From the NCBI RefSeq assembly GCF_000378005.1, contig NZ_KB899040.1, positions 543,920-607,919 of the forward strand: 64,000 nt of DNA. The letters run 5' to 3'. Position 1 is the stretch's first letter, and each line of letters starts with the position of its first letter. The notes under the pieces are model-generated. The model saw nothing but the letters and a program-made list of their open reading frames with translations, did not search any database and was not told the origin of the DNA. The translations under genes were made by a program, and so were the position numbers. Positions 35,509 through 44,408 of this stretch are shown piece after piece. The stretch is from Coprothermobacter platensis DSM 11748. GTDB lineage: Bacteria > Coprothermobacterota > Coprothermobacteria > Coprothermobacterales > Coprothermobacteraceae.

Positions 35509-37237
35509 AACTTATATAGGTTCATTAAAAAATGTTTCCAAAGACGTTAATGTTAGACTCGATGGATGGGTTCAATATGTAAGAGATTTTGGAAAAGTTG
35601 TATTTTTTGTGTTAAAAGATCGGACAGGCATCGTCCAGTGTTATGTAGGAGCGCCTCACGAGGAGTTATTAGAATTGGCAAAGAGTTTGTCTCCTGACGA
35701 TGTCGTTAGAGTAGAAGGAAAAATCAAACCTCGTCCAGCAGATATGGTCAATAAGAACATGGAGAACGGAGATATTGAGCTGGAAGCAGAAACACTGGAG
35801 CTACTTAACCACTGCATACCACTTCCATATGATGTCAATGGAGATCCGAACGAGGTAACTAAACTGAAATATCGTTATGTCGATATCAGACATAGTGATA
35901 CACTGGATAATCTTAGAGTAAGAAGCGTTGCATCGACTACTATAAGAAACTATTTGACCAAAAACGACTTTTGGGAAGTAGAAACACCATATTTGACGAA
36001 ATACACGCCCGGGGGAGCTCGTAATTTCGTTGTTCCTGTGAGACAGCAACCCGGGTATTTTTATGCACTTGCGGAAAGTCCGCAGATTTTTAAGCAGATC
36101 CTTATGATAAGCAGTGTGGATAGATATTTCCAATTTGCTCGCTGTTTCAGAGATGAGGACCTTAGAGCTGACCGCCAACCGGAGTTTACGCAAGTGGATA
36201 TTGAGGCATCATTTATTACCGAAGAAGATATCTACAAACTCATAGAAGGAATGATGGTGGAGCTCTTCAAAGAAACAATAGGTGTTGAAATAAAAGCACC
36301 TTTTCCCCGGATGACATACGACGAAGCCATGGAAAAATATGGATCAGATAAGCCCGATTTACGCTTTGAGATGATCATAAACGACTATACGGAGAACTTT
36401 CGTGAAAGTAATTTCAATGCCTTTAAGCAAGTTGTTCAGGAAGGTGGAGTAGTACGAGGACTTTACTGGAGCGATCCGTTGGACAGAAGTGCTATGAAGG
36501 TTTTAGAGCAGGCTGCTTCGGGAAGTGGAAATAGATTCGTCTTTGTAAGCAAATCGCTAGACGGCATGCTTACCAATGGTCCAAAAGCTGTCTTCCAAAA
36601 CGAGGATTGGCTTAAAGAAGGTACTTATGTGTTTTCTGCTGGAAATGAAGACAAAGTTCTTCCCTTCCTTGGAGAACTCCGTCTTGCTTTAGGTGAGCAT
36701 CTGGGGCTTTTGCATAACAATGAATACGAGTTCGTCTGGGTAACAAGTCGCCCTATGTTCGAAATCGCTGATGATGGTTCGCTTCAAGCAGCTCATCATC
36801 CATTTACAATGCCAGATGTTACAGATATTAACGAAATAAAGTCGAATCCTCTTATGGTAAGAGCACGTGCCTACGATATCGTGCTCAACGGGGTAGAAGT
36901 AGGAGGAGGCAGTATAAGAATACACAATGCTGATCTTCAACGTGCAGTATTCCGTGTTCTGGGACTATCTGACTCTGAGATAGAAGAACGTTTTGGGTTC
37001 TTTTTAGATGCACTAAGTTGTGGAGCGCCGCCTCATGGCGGAATAGCCTTGGGGTTCGATAGGCTTTCCATGATACTCTGTGGAGCAGAGAGCTTGAGAG
37101 AAGTCATAGCCTTTCCAAAAACAAAATCTGGAACATGCCCTCTAACGGGTGCCCCTGCAAAGCTTTTCACAAATCAGAGTAAGGAACTTATTCCCATATT
37201 TAAGCAAATAATTAATGATGAACGGGAGGGCGGTTAG
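35501..37237 (+). CDS. aspS: Aspartyl-tRNA synthetase
   Basis: 578 residues, bacterial AspRS with the OB anticodon-binding domain (1-105), class II catalytic domain and a GAD insertion domain (about 285-410). Motifs: YFQFARCFRDEDLRADRQPEFTQ (in parts) for motif 2 and GIALGFDRLSMILCG for motif 3. It may be discriminating or non-discriminating; no gatCAB is in this window, so that remains open. It follows hisS as in Firmicutes, with an AGGAGG site. Confidence 0.97.
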   Translation: MDRTYIGSLKNVSKDVNVRLDGWVQYVRDFGKVVFFVLKDRTGIVQCYVGAPHEELLELAKSLSPDDVVRVEGKIKPRPADMVNKNMENGDIELEAETLELLNHCIPLPYDVNGDPNEVTKLKYRYVDIRHSDTLDNLRVRSVASTTIRNYLTKNDFWEVETPYLTKYTPGGARNFVVPVRQQPGYFYALAESPQIFKQILMISSVDRYFQFARCFRDEDLRADRQPEFTQVDIEASFITEEDIYKLIEGMMVELFKETIGVEIKAPFPRMTYDEAMEKYGSDKPDLRFEMIINDYTENFRESNFNAFKQVVQEGGVVRGLYWSDPLDRSAMKVLEQAASGSGNRFVFVSKSLDGMLTNGPKAVFQNEDWLKEGTYVFSAGNEDKVLPFLGELRLALGEHLGLLHNNEYEFVWVTSRPMFEIADDGSLQAAHHPFTMPDVTDINEIKSNPLMVRARAYDIVLNGVEVGGGSIRIHNADLQRAVFRVLGLSDSEIEERFGFFLDALSCGAPPHGGIALGFDRLSMILCGAESLREVIAFPKTKSGTCPLTGAPAKLFTNQSKELIPIFKQIINDEREGG

Positions 37238-37241
37238 AACA

Positions 37242-37565
37242 TTGTTTATTGAGTTATCTGTACCGTGTACGGAAGAATATGGTCTCCTCTTACAAAAGCT
37301 TATAGCGGGGATTGGCCAATTATGGAATATGGATTTAGACCAATTCTTTGAACTTACATTGGTTGTCACAAAAGCTTTTGATGGTGCAGAAAAAACGTCT
37401 CCAGAAGCAGTTTTCAAGGTACGCCTCAATCGTCTCGATACTAATAGAATTCAAGTGAATATAGACAGTGATTCGCCTATGGACACTGAAACATACAGAC
37501 TTTTCATCATGCCATATATGGAGAAAGAAATCGAAAGGTTTAAGAAGGTAATCTTACTTATATGA
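37242..37565 (+). CDS. Degenerate SpoIIAB/RsbW-like anti-sigma factor
   Basis: 107 residues from TTG 37242 (GGGAGG at 37225-37230); overlaps aspS only if the earlier frame start is used. It aligns in outline with anti-sigma kinases: a beginning strand IELSVPCTEE, then FFELTLVVTKAFDGAEKTS at the place of their N-box (ELTxxxTVVSEAVTNAIxH), and DTNRIQVNIDSDS at the place of the DEGxGI box. The Glu and Asn of the N-box and the Asp/Gly of the ATP loop have been replaced, so kinase activity is very unlikely. The next gene, four bases overlapping, is a SigF/SigB-type sigma factor, the normal partner. Confidence 0.6.
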   Translation: MFIELSVPCTEEYGLLLQKLIAGIGQLWNMDLDQFFELTLVVTKAFDGAEKTSPEAVFKVRLNRLDTNRIQVNIDSDSPMDTETYRLFIMPYMEKEIERFKKVILLI

Positions 37566-38293
37566 CAGAAAAAGAAAAAAAGCTCGCAAGAGAATTACTG
37601 GAGAGGTATGCAAAAACCAGGGATCCTCGTCTAAGAGATACATTGTTTATTATGTATAAGCCATTGGCAGAATCAGTCGTAAACAGATTTGCTCCTTATC
37701 AGGTTGATAAAGAGGACTTGAGGCAAGAAGCTTATCGTGCACTGGTAGATGCCATAGATAGATTCAACCCATCCTATGGAAATATGTTTGAAACATTCGC
37801 TATTCCTACAATTATTGGTAACTTAAAGCGTTATTTGAGGGATTACGGTTGGGCTATAAGTGTTCCACGTAGCATGGTAGATTCTGCTTATTCCATACAG
37901 AAGAAGCTACCAGAAATTGCAGAGAAACTTGGTCACGAGCCGACAATAAAAGAAATAGCGCAAGAACTTAATCTTGGAGAAGAAGAAGTGAGCGAAATTC
38001 TCTCCGTAATGGCTGTTAAGAATACGTCCAGTATTGATTCTAAAATAACTGATGAAAGTGACACCACGGGTGAAGAGCTGATCGGGTTGCTTGCTGATAG
38101 GGACTTAGAAGATGAAGCATTATTGGAAATAGCTGTTACCGATCTTCCAGATCCTGAAAAATTCATCATTGAAAAACGGTTAGAAGGACTTTCTCAAAGC
38201 GAGATAGCAAAGCTTTTGAATATTTCCCAAGCACAAGTTTCTCGGTTTGAACGTAAGGCCATAGCAAGGCTTAGAGAGGCGATCCATGGATAA
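37562..38293 (+). CDS. SigB/SigF-family RNA polymerase sigma factor
   Basis: 243 residues. Region 2 has DLRQEAYRALVDAIDRFNPS and ETFAIPTIIGNLKRYLRD (each under the family signature), then VPRSMVDSAYSIQKK; region 4 ends with LSQSEIAKLLNISQAQVSRFERKAIARL. These match the sporulation/stress sigma group (SigB, SigF, SigG). It overlaps the degenerate anti-sigma gene by four bases. No anti-anti-sigma (SpoIIAA/RsbV) gene is present. In the absence of sporulation genes other than spoVS and whiA, a stress or surface role is more likely. Confidence 0.9.
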   Translation: MTEKEKKLARELLERYAKTRDPRLRDTLFIMYKPLAESVVNRFAPYQVDKEDLRQEAYRALVDAIDRFNPSYGNMFETFAIPTIIGNLKRYLRDYGWAISVPRSMVDSAYSIQKKLPEIAEKLGHEPTIKEIAQELNLGEEEVSEILSVMAVKNTSSIDSKITDESDTTGEELIGLLADRDLEDEALLEIAVTDLPDPEKFIIEKRLEGLSQSEIAKLLNISQAQVSRFERKAIARLREAIHG

Positions 38294-39311
38294 GAAGGAA
38301 TTAATGTGGATCATTGTTGCTGCCGAAGGCATATTTTTTGCTATGGCATTTGTTTTCTATTTGCTAACGAAGAATTTCGCTGCATTTTACAATTGGGTTA
38401 CATTTTTTGCCTGGCTTATTTTTGCTATGTATGTAGTAGAAGCTGTAGCAAAATTGTTGCGCGTACCCAAGCGTTTTGCTGCGTTAGTAGGTGTAATTAC
38501 AGCTATTGTTCTCTTAGCTGCATTGGGTTTGTCAATATTTTACTTAATACAAAGCACTATTCCGCCTTTGGTAAAAGGTATAGAAAACTTGGTCTCTTCC
38601 GTCCCTGCTTGGGAACAGCGGTTCAAAGAATGGTCGCAGCGTAGTGAAGCTTTGGCTTGGTTGTTTAATACGATTACTAAAGAAACGCAGTCTTGGGCAG
38701 GTCAACAAACCATAGGAAATATAGTGCAGACAGTGGGTAAGTTTCTTACTTCTTCAGGTGGTAGCCTTGCCCAGATAGCACTGGCCATCGTTATATCGGG
38801 TTTGTTTATTCCATATAAAGATCGCTTTCTCTCTTTTGCAGACAAGCGAATTCCTAAGGCAGAACTTAGAGAATTGGATCAAATGATGAGCCAATACGCT
38901 CTACAACGTTTGGTGAGCGGTTTTTCTTTGAGCGTGGTACTATTCATTGGTAACTCCATAATTCTTGGAAATAGCGCAATGGCTTTAGGAATAGCAAGTT
39001 TAGGTTTTACTTTAGATTTTATTCCTTACGTAGGCCCATTTTTTGCTTTCGTTATCAATGCTGTGGTGGTATTAGTTGCTTCGCCAAGTTGGTTAAGGTT
39101 ACTGTTTAGCCTTATCGTGTTTCTTCTTGGCCAAGGCATAGAACAACTTGTAGGAGCTACAATGGCTAGCATGCAATTCTCTATACCATTCATCGTCGCG
39201 ATTTTCCTTGTGATTTTCGGTGGAGTAATTGCCGGTGTTCCAGGATTGATACTTGGTGTTCCTATTGGGGCATATATAATTAATCTCTGGCAAAAAAAGG
39301 TGAAGACATGA
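38286..39311 (+). CDS. AI-2E family transporter-like membrane protein
   Basis: 341 residues with about eight membrane segments. The family signature is in the second half: GFTLDFIPYVGPFFAF near 245-260 and, in the last part, a GxxLGVPIGAYI stretch (GLILGVPIGAYI near 320). The YdiK/TqsA/PerM family includes exporters of small solutes and sodium-driven transporters; the AI-2 link is valid only for some members. It overlaps the sigma gene by eight bases and ruvX by four, so it is in the same operon. Confidence 0.88.
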   Translation: MDKKELMWIIVAAEGIFFAMAFVFYLLTKNFAAFYNWVTFFAWLIFAMYVVEAVAKLLRVPKRFAALVGVITAIVLLAALGLSIFYLIQSTIPPLVKGIENLVSSVPAWEQRFKEWSQRSEALAWLFNTITKETQSWAGQQTIGNIVQTVGKFLTSSGGSLAQIALAIVISGLFIPYKDRFLSFADKRIPKAELRELDQMMSQYALQRLVSGFSLSVVLFIGNSIILGNSAMALGIASLGFTLDFIPYVGPFFAFVINAVVVLVASPSWLRLLFSLIVFLLGQGIEQLVGATMASMQFSIPFIVAIFLVIFGGVIAGVPGLILGVPIGAYIINLWQKKVKT

Positions 39312-39721
39312 TTGTTGCCATCGATTACGGCACCAGACGCATAGGAATGGCCAAAAGTGACCCGAAAGAAGAGTGGGCATTTGCACATAAGACACTGTCT
39401 GGCGTAAAGTTGCAAGAGCAGTTGCTTGCGGAATTAAATGCGCTAAAGCCGAACACCGTCGTTATTGGTCTGCCAAAGAACATGGATGGAACAGAGAGTG
39501 AAATGTGTGCTGTGGTTAGAGAAATAGCCAAACAAATTGAATCAAATGGTTATCCTGTGGTTTTTTGGGATGAGCGTCTAACAAGCCGTATAGTTGGTAG
39601 ACAAGACCCACGAAGTCTGAAAAAGGCTATTTCAGACAAGGGCAAAGTAGATTTAATGTCCGCCGTGTTAATATTACAAGAGTATATAAGTTCAAGGAGG
39701 AAAACAGATGAATCACAATGA
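39308..39721 (+). CDS. ruvX: RuvX/YqgF-family Holliday junction resolvase-like protein
   Basis: 137 residues. RNase H-like fold with the start VAIDYGTRRIGMA (catalytic Asp 5), VVIGLPKNMDGTE near 52 and WDERLTSR near 91 with the second Asp. YqgF is essential in E. coli and acts in 16S rRNA 5' processing as well as possibly recombination. It is followed by a DUF1292 gene as in Firmicutes (yrrK-yrzB). Confidence 0.95.
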   Translation: MIVAIDYGTRRIGMAKSDPKEEWAFAHKTLSGVKLQEQLLAELNALKPNTVVIGLPKNMDGTESEMCAVVREIAKQIESNGYPVVFWDERLTSRIVGRQDPRSLKKAISDKGKVDLMSAVLILQEYISSRRKTDESQ

Positions 39722-39995
39722 CGAACACGATCATGAGCATGAAGACATGGAAGAAGTAGTTATATCGTTCAATGATGAAAACGGTGTAGAACATCAATAT
39801 GCGCTTATAGAAGAATTATCCGTGGATGAGTCTTTATATGGAGTGTTCGCACCTGTTGAAGAGGAAGGCGATCTCTTAGTATTCCGAATCGAAGGCGATC
39901 AATTGGTCGAAATAGAGTCAGACGAAGAGTTCGAGAAAGTAAGGGAAGCATGGGAATCTCTTCTTGATGAAGAAGAAGAGGACGAAGAAGAGTAG
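39708..39995 (+). CDS. DUF1292 family protein (YrzB-like)
   Basis: 95 residues, highly acidic. It has the DUF1292 outline (VVISFNDENGVEHQYALIEEL, then EEGDLLVFRIEGD, a late DEEFEKVREAW) and a His/Asp/Glu-rich N-terminus that could bind metal. In Firmicutes it always follows ruvX, with an unknown role. It overlaps ruvX by 14 bases. Confidence 0.9.
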   Translation: MNHNDEHDHEHEDMEEVVISFNDENGVEHQYALIEELSVDESLYGVFAPVEEEGDLLVFRIEGDQLVEIESDEEFEKVREAWESLLDEEEEDEEE

Positions 39996-40006
39996 AAAAG
40001 CTGCCT

Positions 40007-40240
40007 GTGTTCAGGATTGAGCTTATTTTAGGAAAAAGGGATGTAGGCGTTGTCCAGACTCTCGTAGAAGGTCTGGACAACGCCTATTCTTTAATGGGAA
40101 CAAGCAAGTTGTCTGATGATTCTTATAAGATGATCATACAGGCTACTGAATACTTATTCAAAGAACTTATGGGTGTAATTATAGATTGCATGCTATCAGG
40201 TAATGTCAAGTCGTTTTCTGTTACTGTATGGAATAGTTGA
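40007..40240 (+). CDS. Small hypothetical protein before the pilus motor genes
   Basis: 77 residues, GTG start. No recognised family; it has a short amphipathic pattern and a Met/Leu-rich C-terminal half that could be a single helix. It overlaps the pilB-like gene by four bases, which supports translation. But codons 13-27 lie in a 16-base perfect inverted repeat (40044-40086), so an alternative is that the reading frame is incidental to a structured RNA between operons. Confidence 0.5.
   Translation: MFRIELILGKRDVGVVQTLVEGLDNAYSLMGTSKLSDDSYKMIIQATEYLFKELMGVIIDCMLSGNVKSFSVTVWNS
40044..40086. repeat. Perfect 16-base inverted repeat
   Basis: TAGGCGTTGTCCAGAC (40044-40059), 11-base loop, and its exact reverse complement (40071-40086). 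This is the longest perfect hairpin I found in the window. It lies within the small hypothetical gene, without a strong T-run after it (TTCTTTAATG). Confidence 0.8.
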
Positions 40241-41280
40241 TAGTGCCAGAAGAAAATGCTGATTTCCAAAAACCGGGGGTAATAGCGCAGTACGTTAAGA
40301 TGGCATACCAGAATGGCGCATCGGATTTGCACTTTATACCTACCAGCAAGGAAGTAAATGTGTTTCTTAGAGAAAGCGGTATTTTGAAGAAACACACCCC
40401 AATTAGTAAAGGCGAATACGAACGTCTTCTTAATGCATTCAAGTTCTCATCTGGTCTCGATGTTGCCAGCAGTCGCGTAGCTCAGGATGCTGCTTTTTCT
40501 TTACAGATTGATTCATCTGAGAAATTGGATATGCGAGTATGTGTCTTACCTTCTGCTCATGGTGAATCACTGACATTACGTCTACCTACTAGAAACGTTC
40601 ACGATTCGACCATAGAGTTGGGTATGAACGATTATCAAACTGAACTGCTCAATAAGATAATGGATTCTGGTAAAGGTGTGGTTCTTATAACGGGTCTTAC
40701 CGGTTCTGGAAAGACAACAACATTTTATACACTTTTGCTTAGCGCTCTCAAGAATGGAATGAAAGTTGTCACTATGGAAGATCCTATAGAGCGGTTTTTA
40801 GATGGGATTGTTCAAGTTCAAATCGATGATTCTACGGGTTTTTCATATGTAAATGCTATTAGTGCTTCTTTAAGAAGTGACCCAGATATTATCGCAATAG
40901 GAGAGATTCGTGATGCAGAAACAGCAAGAGCGGCTGTAAACGCTGCTTTTTCTTCCAGGCTTGTGGTTGCAACCATGCATGCAAGGGACTTGGGACATGC
41001 TATCAAACGACTTGTTCATTTTGGTATACCCAAGAGTGATTTGGAAACTATTATCTCGTGCATTGTTCATCAGCGTTTAGTGACGCTTAGCGATAGCGAT
41101 CATATATTTAGGACAGGACTATTCGCGATGACGGTTGGTTTGCAGTCTTCTGATGACGAGACGCTGGGAGTACTAAGTAACTTAACGTACCAGAGCCTAG
41201 TTACCCAGTTAAGTAATGCTTTACATAACGGTCATAGAATTGTTAGAATAGATGGCGACATGAGGTATGACGAGTGGTAG
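40237..41280 (+). CDS. pilB: PilB/GspE-type pilus assembly ATPase (short form)
   Basis: 347 residues. Walker A GLTGSGKTT (153-161), Asp box, Walker B IIAIGE near 218-223 with RDAETA, and a His box ATMHARD near 245. The N-terminal GspE N1E domain and the four-cysteine zinc motif of PilB are both missing, so the length (about 350) resembles ComGA. It would power extension of a type IV pilus or DNA-uptake pseudopilus. The neighbouring genes pilT and pilC confirm the system. Start could be TTG 40237 or GTG 40243. Confidence 0.85.
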   Translation: MIVPEENADFQKPGVIAQYVKMAYQNGASDLHFIPTSKEVNVFLRESGILKKHTPISKGEYERLLNAFKFSSGLDVASSRVAQDAAFSLQIDSSEKLDMRVCVLPSAHGESLTLRLPTRNVHDSTIELGMNDYQTELLNKIMDSGKGVVLITGLTGSGKTTTFYTLLLSALKNGMKVVTMEDPIERFLDGIVQVQIDDSTGFSYVNAISASLRSDPDIIAIGEIRDAETARAAVNAAFSSRLVVATMHARDLGHAIKRLVHFGIPKSDLETIISCIVHQRLVTLSDSDHIFRTGLFAMTVGLQSSDDETLGVLSNLTYQSLVTQLSNALHNGHRIVRIDGDMRYDEW

Positions 41281-42341
41281 ATGTTTATGACTTATTAAAG
41301 CAAGCTGTGGATAACAGAGCCACAGATCTTCACCTAACAGTGAATTTGCCTCCAATGATAAGGGTGGATTCTATGTTGAGACCTTTGGGCGGTGAAGTGC
41401 TCACCCCTGAAGATACAGCCACATTAGCACGGCAAATAATTCCTCAGACACAGTCGAGCACTTTCAAGGCCCAAATGAACGTAGATTTTTCCTTCGGCGT
41501 TACTGGATTGGGAAGGTTCCGAGCTAATGTGTTTCTTCAACGTGGTAGTATTGCTCTTTCTATAAGAAGACTTCCATTCGATGTACCATCTTTTGCAGAG
41601 TTAGGGCTTCCCTCTATAACTGCAGAACTTGCCAATAAGAAAAATGGACTGATTATTCTAACAGGCCCTACAGGTTCTGGAAAATCCACGACGCTGGCAT
41701 CTATGATTCAGTACATGAATGACCGATACCGTTATCACATTATCACTTTGGAGGATCCAATAGAATACACTTTTCATCACAATCTATCCATAGTTAACCA
41801 GCGCGAGGTTGGAAATGATGTTCTGTCTTTCGCAGAAGGTTTACGTTCCGCTCTGCGTGAAGATCCAGATGTCGTTATGCTGGGTGAAATGCGTGACCTA
41901 ACATCTATTTCTGCTGCTCTTACTCTGGCTGAAACTGGCCACTTGGTTTTAACGACGCTCCACACGAAATCTGCAGCAGAGACAGTGGATAGAATAGTCG
42001 ATGTTTTCCCATCTGACCAACAGCAACAAGTAAGAAGCCAGTTTGCCAGTGTTTTAGAAGGAATTGTCTCCCAACGTCTGCTTCCCAGGAATGGTGGTGG
42101 CTTGGTTTTGGCATACGAAGTGCTCATAGCTACGCCGGCAGTACGCTCACTCATACGTGAAGGGAAAACGCATCAAATACCCTCTTCCATTCAAACAGGT
42201 GCTTCTTTTGGAATGATAACAATGGAAAACAGGCTGATGGAGCTTGTGAAAAATGGTTTTGTGGATGTAGACGAAGCCTTGGAAGTAGCCAACTATCCTG
42301 ATGTGCTCAAACGTCTAATAGATGGGCAGAAGTTTTCTTAA
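41274..42341 (+). CDS. pilT: Type IV pilus retraction ATPase
   Basis: 355 residues, GTG start. Walker A GPTGSGKSTT near 131-140, VMLGEMRD Walker B near 205, TTLHTKSA His box near 225, and the C-terminal AVRSLIREGKTHQI, equivalent to the AIRNLIRE motif that marks true PilT retraction motors. It would disassemble the pilus filament. It overlaps pilB by seven bases and pilC by 20. Its presence beside PilB supports a dynamic pilus, for twitching, adhesion or DNA uptake. Confidence 0.93.
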   Translation: MVDVYDLLKQAVDNRATDLHLTVNLPPMIRVDSMLRPLGGEVLTPEDTATLARQIIPQTQSSTFKAQMNVDFSFGVTGLGRFRANVFLQRGSIALSIRRLPFDVPSFAELGLPSITAELANKKNGLIILTGPTGSGKSTTLASMIQYMNDRYRYHIITLEDPIEYTFHHNLSIVNQREVGNDVLSFAEGLRSALREDPDVVMLGEMRDLTSISAALTLAETGHLVLTTLHTKSAAETVDRIVDVFPSDQQQQVRSQFASVLEGIVSQRLLPRNGGGLVLAYEVLIATPAVRSLIREGKTHQIPSSIQTGASFGMITMENRLMELVKNGFVDVDEALEVANYPDVLKRLIDGQKFS

Positions 42342-43341
42342 TCCAAAAGCTACACGTCAAGCTGATGTGGATGCATTTCTTGAAGATGTTTCTGAGCTCA
42401 TGGCCGGATCATATGGTTTTTCTGATGCACTGATTATCCTGAGGAATGAAGGCAAGTATAGAAGCTTGTTAGATAAAGTAGAAACATCTTTATCTGATGG
42501 CGCACTTCTTTCAGAGACCCTATTGCAGACATGCCCTAAGATTGATCCATTTGTTGTTCTTTACATTGAAGCGGGGGAGAAATCGGGTAACTTAAGGAGC
42601 GCCTTAGCAGAGGTTTCATCAAAGATTGCGGCAAAACGCAACCTCCAACGTTCGCTATCAGAAGTTCTGTTTTACCCACGTATGGTTTTGTCTGTTGGAT
42701 TGATTATTTTTAATTTGTTCTGGTTATTTTTTGTTCCATTCATGAATGATTTTTTGAACGAAATGGGTCTATCCTCCGCCAATGTGCCTTACATACCAGG
42801 AATGGGCTTGAGATCAAAGCTCTTCCTTTTACCTTTGGATATAGTCGTCTTAGTTGTAATTCTCGACAGGCGAATTTCATGGCATTTAGTACCTTTTAAC
42901 GTAAGAAAGTTGAGTGAACACGCATGGTTCTTTTCGTCTTTAGATGCCATGCTGAATGCGGGTATGCCTATCGCCAGCGCTTTAAAATCGTTATCGGATA
43001 TAAGTTTACAGGAAAAAACAAAACAGCACGTACGTCTCAAAGACATTTATGACACCTTAGAAGGTGGTGAACGTTTGAGCATGGCACTCAGTCGAGATAG
43101 CAGATACTGGGGTGCTGGAACCATTTCTAAGGTTGCAATTGCAGAAAGAAATGACTCTTTGGCATCTTCGTTTCATGTTATAGCTGAGCAAACAGATCAA
43201 AGGAGAGCAAATGCTATCTCCATGTACACGCAGATGATAAGGTCCATGTCTATTCTAATTGCGGGCATTTTTGTCTATTTGCTGGCATACTCAATTTATA
43301 AGCCGATGCTTAATATGTTACTGGACTTGAGTGGTATTTAA
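42322..43341 (+). CDS. pilC: Type IV pilus inner-membrane platform protein (PilC/GspF)
   Basis: 339 residues. Two copies of the GspF/T2SSF domain (about 15-135 and 210-330), with membrane segments around 115-140, 165-185 and 300-325. Sequences such as FVVLYIEAGEKSGNLRSALAEV and MLNAGMPIASALKSLSD are the conserved GspF turns. It joins the ATPases to the pilin base in the membrane. No pilin, prepilin peptidase or secretin gene follows, so they must be elsewhere. Confidence 0.87.
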   Translation: MGRSFLNPKATRQADVDAFLEDVSELMAGSYGFSDALIILRNEGKYRSLLDKVETSLSDGALLSETLLQTCPKIDPFVVLYIEAGEKSGNLRSALAEVSSKIAAKRNLQRSLSEVLFYPRMVLSVGLIIFNLFWLFFVPFMNDFLNEMGLSSANVPYIPGMGLRSKLFLLPLDIVVLVVILDRRISWHLVPFNVRKLSEHAWFFSSLDAMLNAGMPIASALKSLSDISLQEKTKQHVRLKDIYDTLEGGERLSMALSRDSRYWGAGTISKVAIAERNDSLASSFHVIAEQTDQRRANAISMYTQMIRSMSILIAGIFVYLLAYSIYKPMLNMLLDLSGI

Positions 43342-43354
43342 GGAGGTGTTTTCT

Positions 43355-44383
43355 GTGGATATAGAAAAGCTTTTGAGTGGGGCAGACGCATTATTCATAT
43401 GCGACCGACCAACGTTACGCTGGCTGACAGGTTTTACAGGAGATGAAGGGTATGCGTTTTTTTCTAATGATGTTCGCCTGTTACTTGTAGATTCGCGCTT
43501 TACACAGCAGGCTCTATTAGAAACGAAGGGCGTGGACGTTATTGAGTATAAACAACCGCTGTTTGACTTCCTTTCGCAGAGAGGTTTACTAAAGGGTACC
43601 ATAGCAGTTAATGGTTCTTCCATTAGCTACAATATGGCTTCAAAACTTGTTGAAAGAGGAGTGGCACTGAAGGACGTTGGTGAAGAAATCCTATTTGGAC
43701 GAGCTGTAAAGACTTCGCAAGAGATCGAATATATAGAGAAATCCATTGATATTGCAGAACAAGCATTTCTAAAATCACTACCTGTTATCAAGGCTGGAGC
43801 GACGGAGAAAGAATTCGCCGCAGAATTGGAGTACCAATCAAAGAAACTTGGTGCTGAAGGAATGTCATTTGATACAATCGTCGGAAGTGGTTGGAGAGGA
43901 GCGCTACCTCATGGCGTAGCCTCTGACAAGAAATTTGAAGATGGGGAATTAGTAGTTATAGATTGGGGATGTCTGTTTAACGGCTACTGCAGTGACCTTA
44001 CGCGTACAGTGGCTATCGGAAACGTAGATAAGGAAGCGATGGACGTAGTTAACGTAGTATTAGAAGCTCATGAAAGAGCTGCTTCAGCAACTGAGTTCTC
44101 TACTGGAGCAGATTTGGACGCTATAGGCCGCAGTGTAATAGAATCACATGGTTACGGAGAAAATTTTGGCCACAGCTTAGGACATGGCATTGGCTTAGAG
44201 ATACATGAATACCCATCTATCTCTCAAAGGGTCCAGCATAAGCTTGTGGATGGGCATGTCTTTACAATCGAACCAGGGATTTATTTACCGGGAAAATTTG
44301 GTGTTAGGATAGAGGATGATTACGTTCTTGAAGGCGGTAAAATTAAAAGGCTAAGCCATTTGGACCAAATAATAATGGTATAA
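43355..44383 (+). CDS. M24 family Xaa-Pro peptidase
   Basis: 342 residues from GTG 43355, AGGAGGTG at 43341-43348. Creatinase-N domain (1-115) then the pita-bread fold with metal ligands: VVIDWG and GYCSDLTRT (two Asp), GHSLGHGIGLEIHEYP (His), FTIEPGIY and RIEDDYV (two Glu). It removes N-terminal residues before or around proline from peptides, useful to a peptide fermenter. In Firmicutes the same gene precedes efp, as here. Confidence 0.94.
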   Translation: MDIEKLLSGADALFICDRPTLRWLTGFTGDEGYAFFSNDVRLLLVDSRFTQQALLETKGVDVIEYKQPLFDFLSQRGLLKGTIAVNGSSISYNMASKLVERGVALKDVGEEILFGRAVKTSQEIEYIEKSIDIAEQAFLKSLPVIKAGATEKEFAAELEYQSKKLGAEGMSFDTIVGSGWRGALPHGVASDKKFEDGELVVIDWGCLFNGYCSDLTRTVAIGNVDKEAMDVVNVVLEAHERAASATEFSTGADLDAIGRSVIESHGYGENFGHSLGHGIGLEIHEYPSISQRVQHKLVDGHVFTIEPGIYLPGKFGVRIEDDYVLEGGKIKRLSHLDQIIMV

Positions 44384-44408
44384 TTATTTAAGCGTGAGGT
44401 GATGAAGA

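Noticed and set aside
36003..36056. Two CCCGGG palindromes in aspS (about 36009 and 36051)
   Set aside because: They are ordinary 6-base palindromes in a conserved coding region with no wider symmetry.
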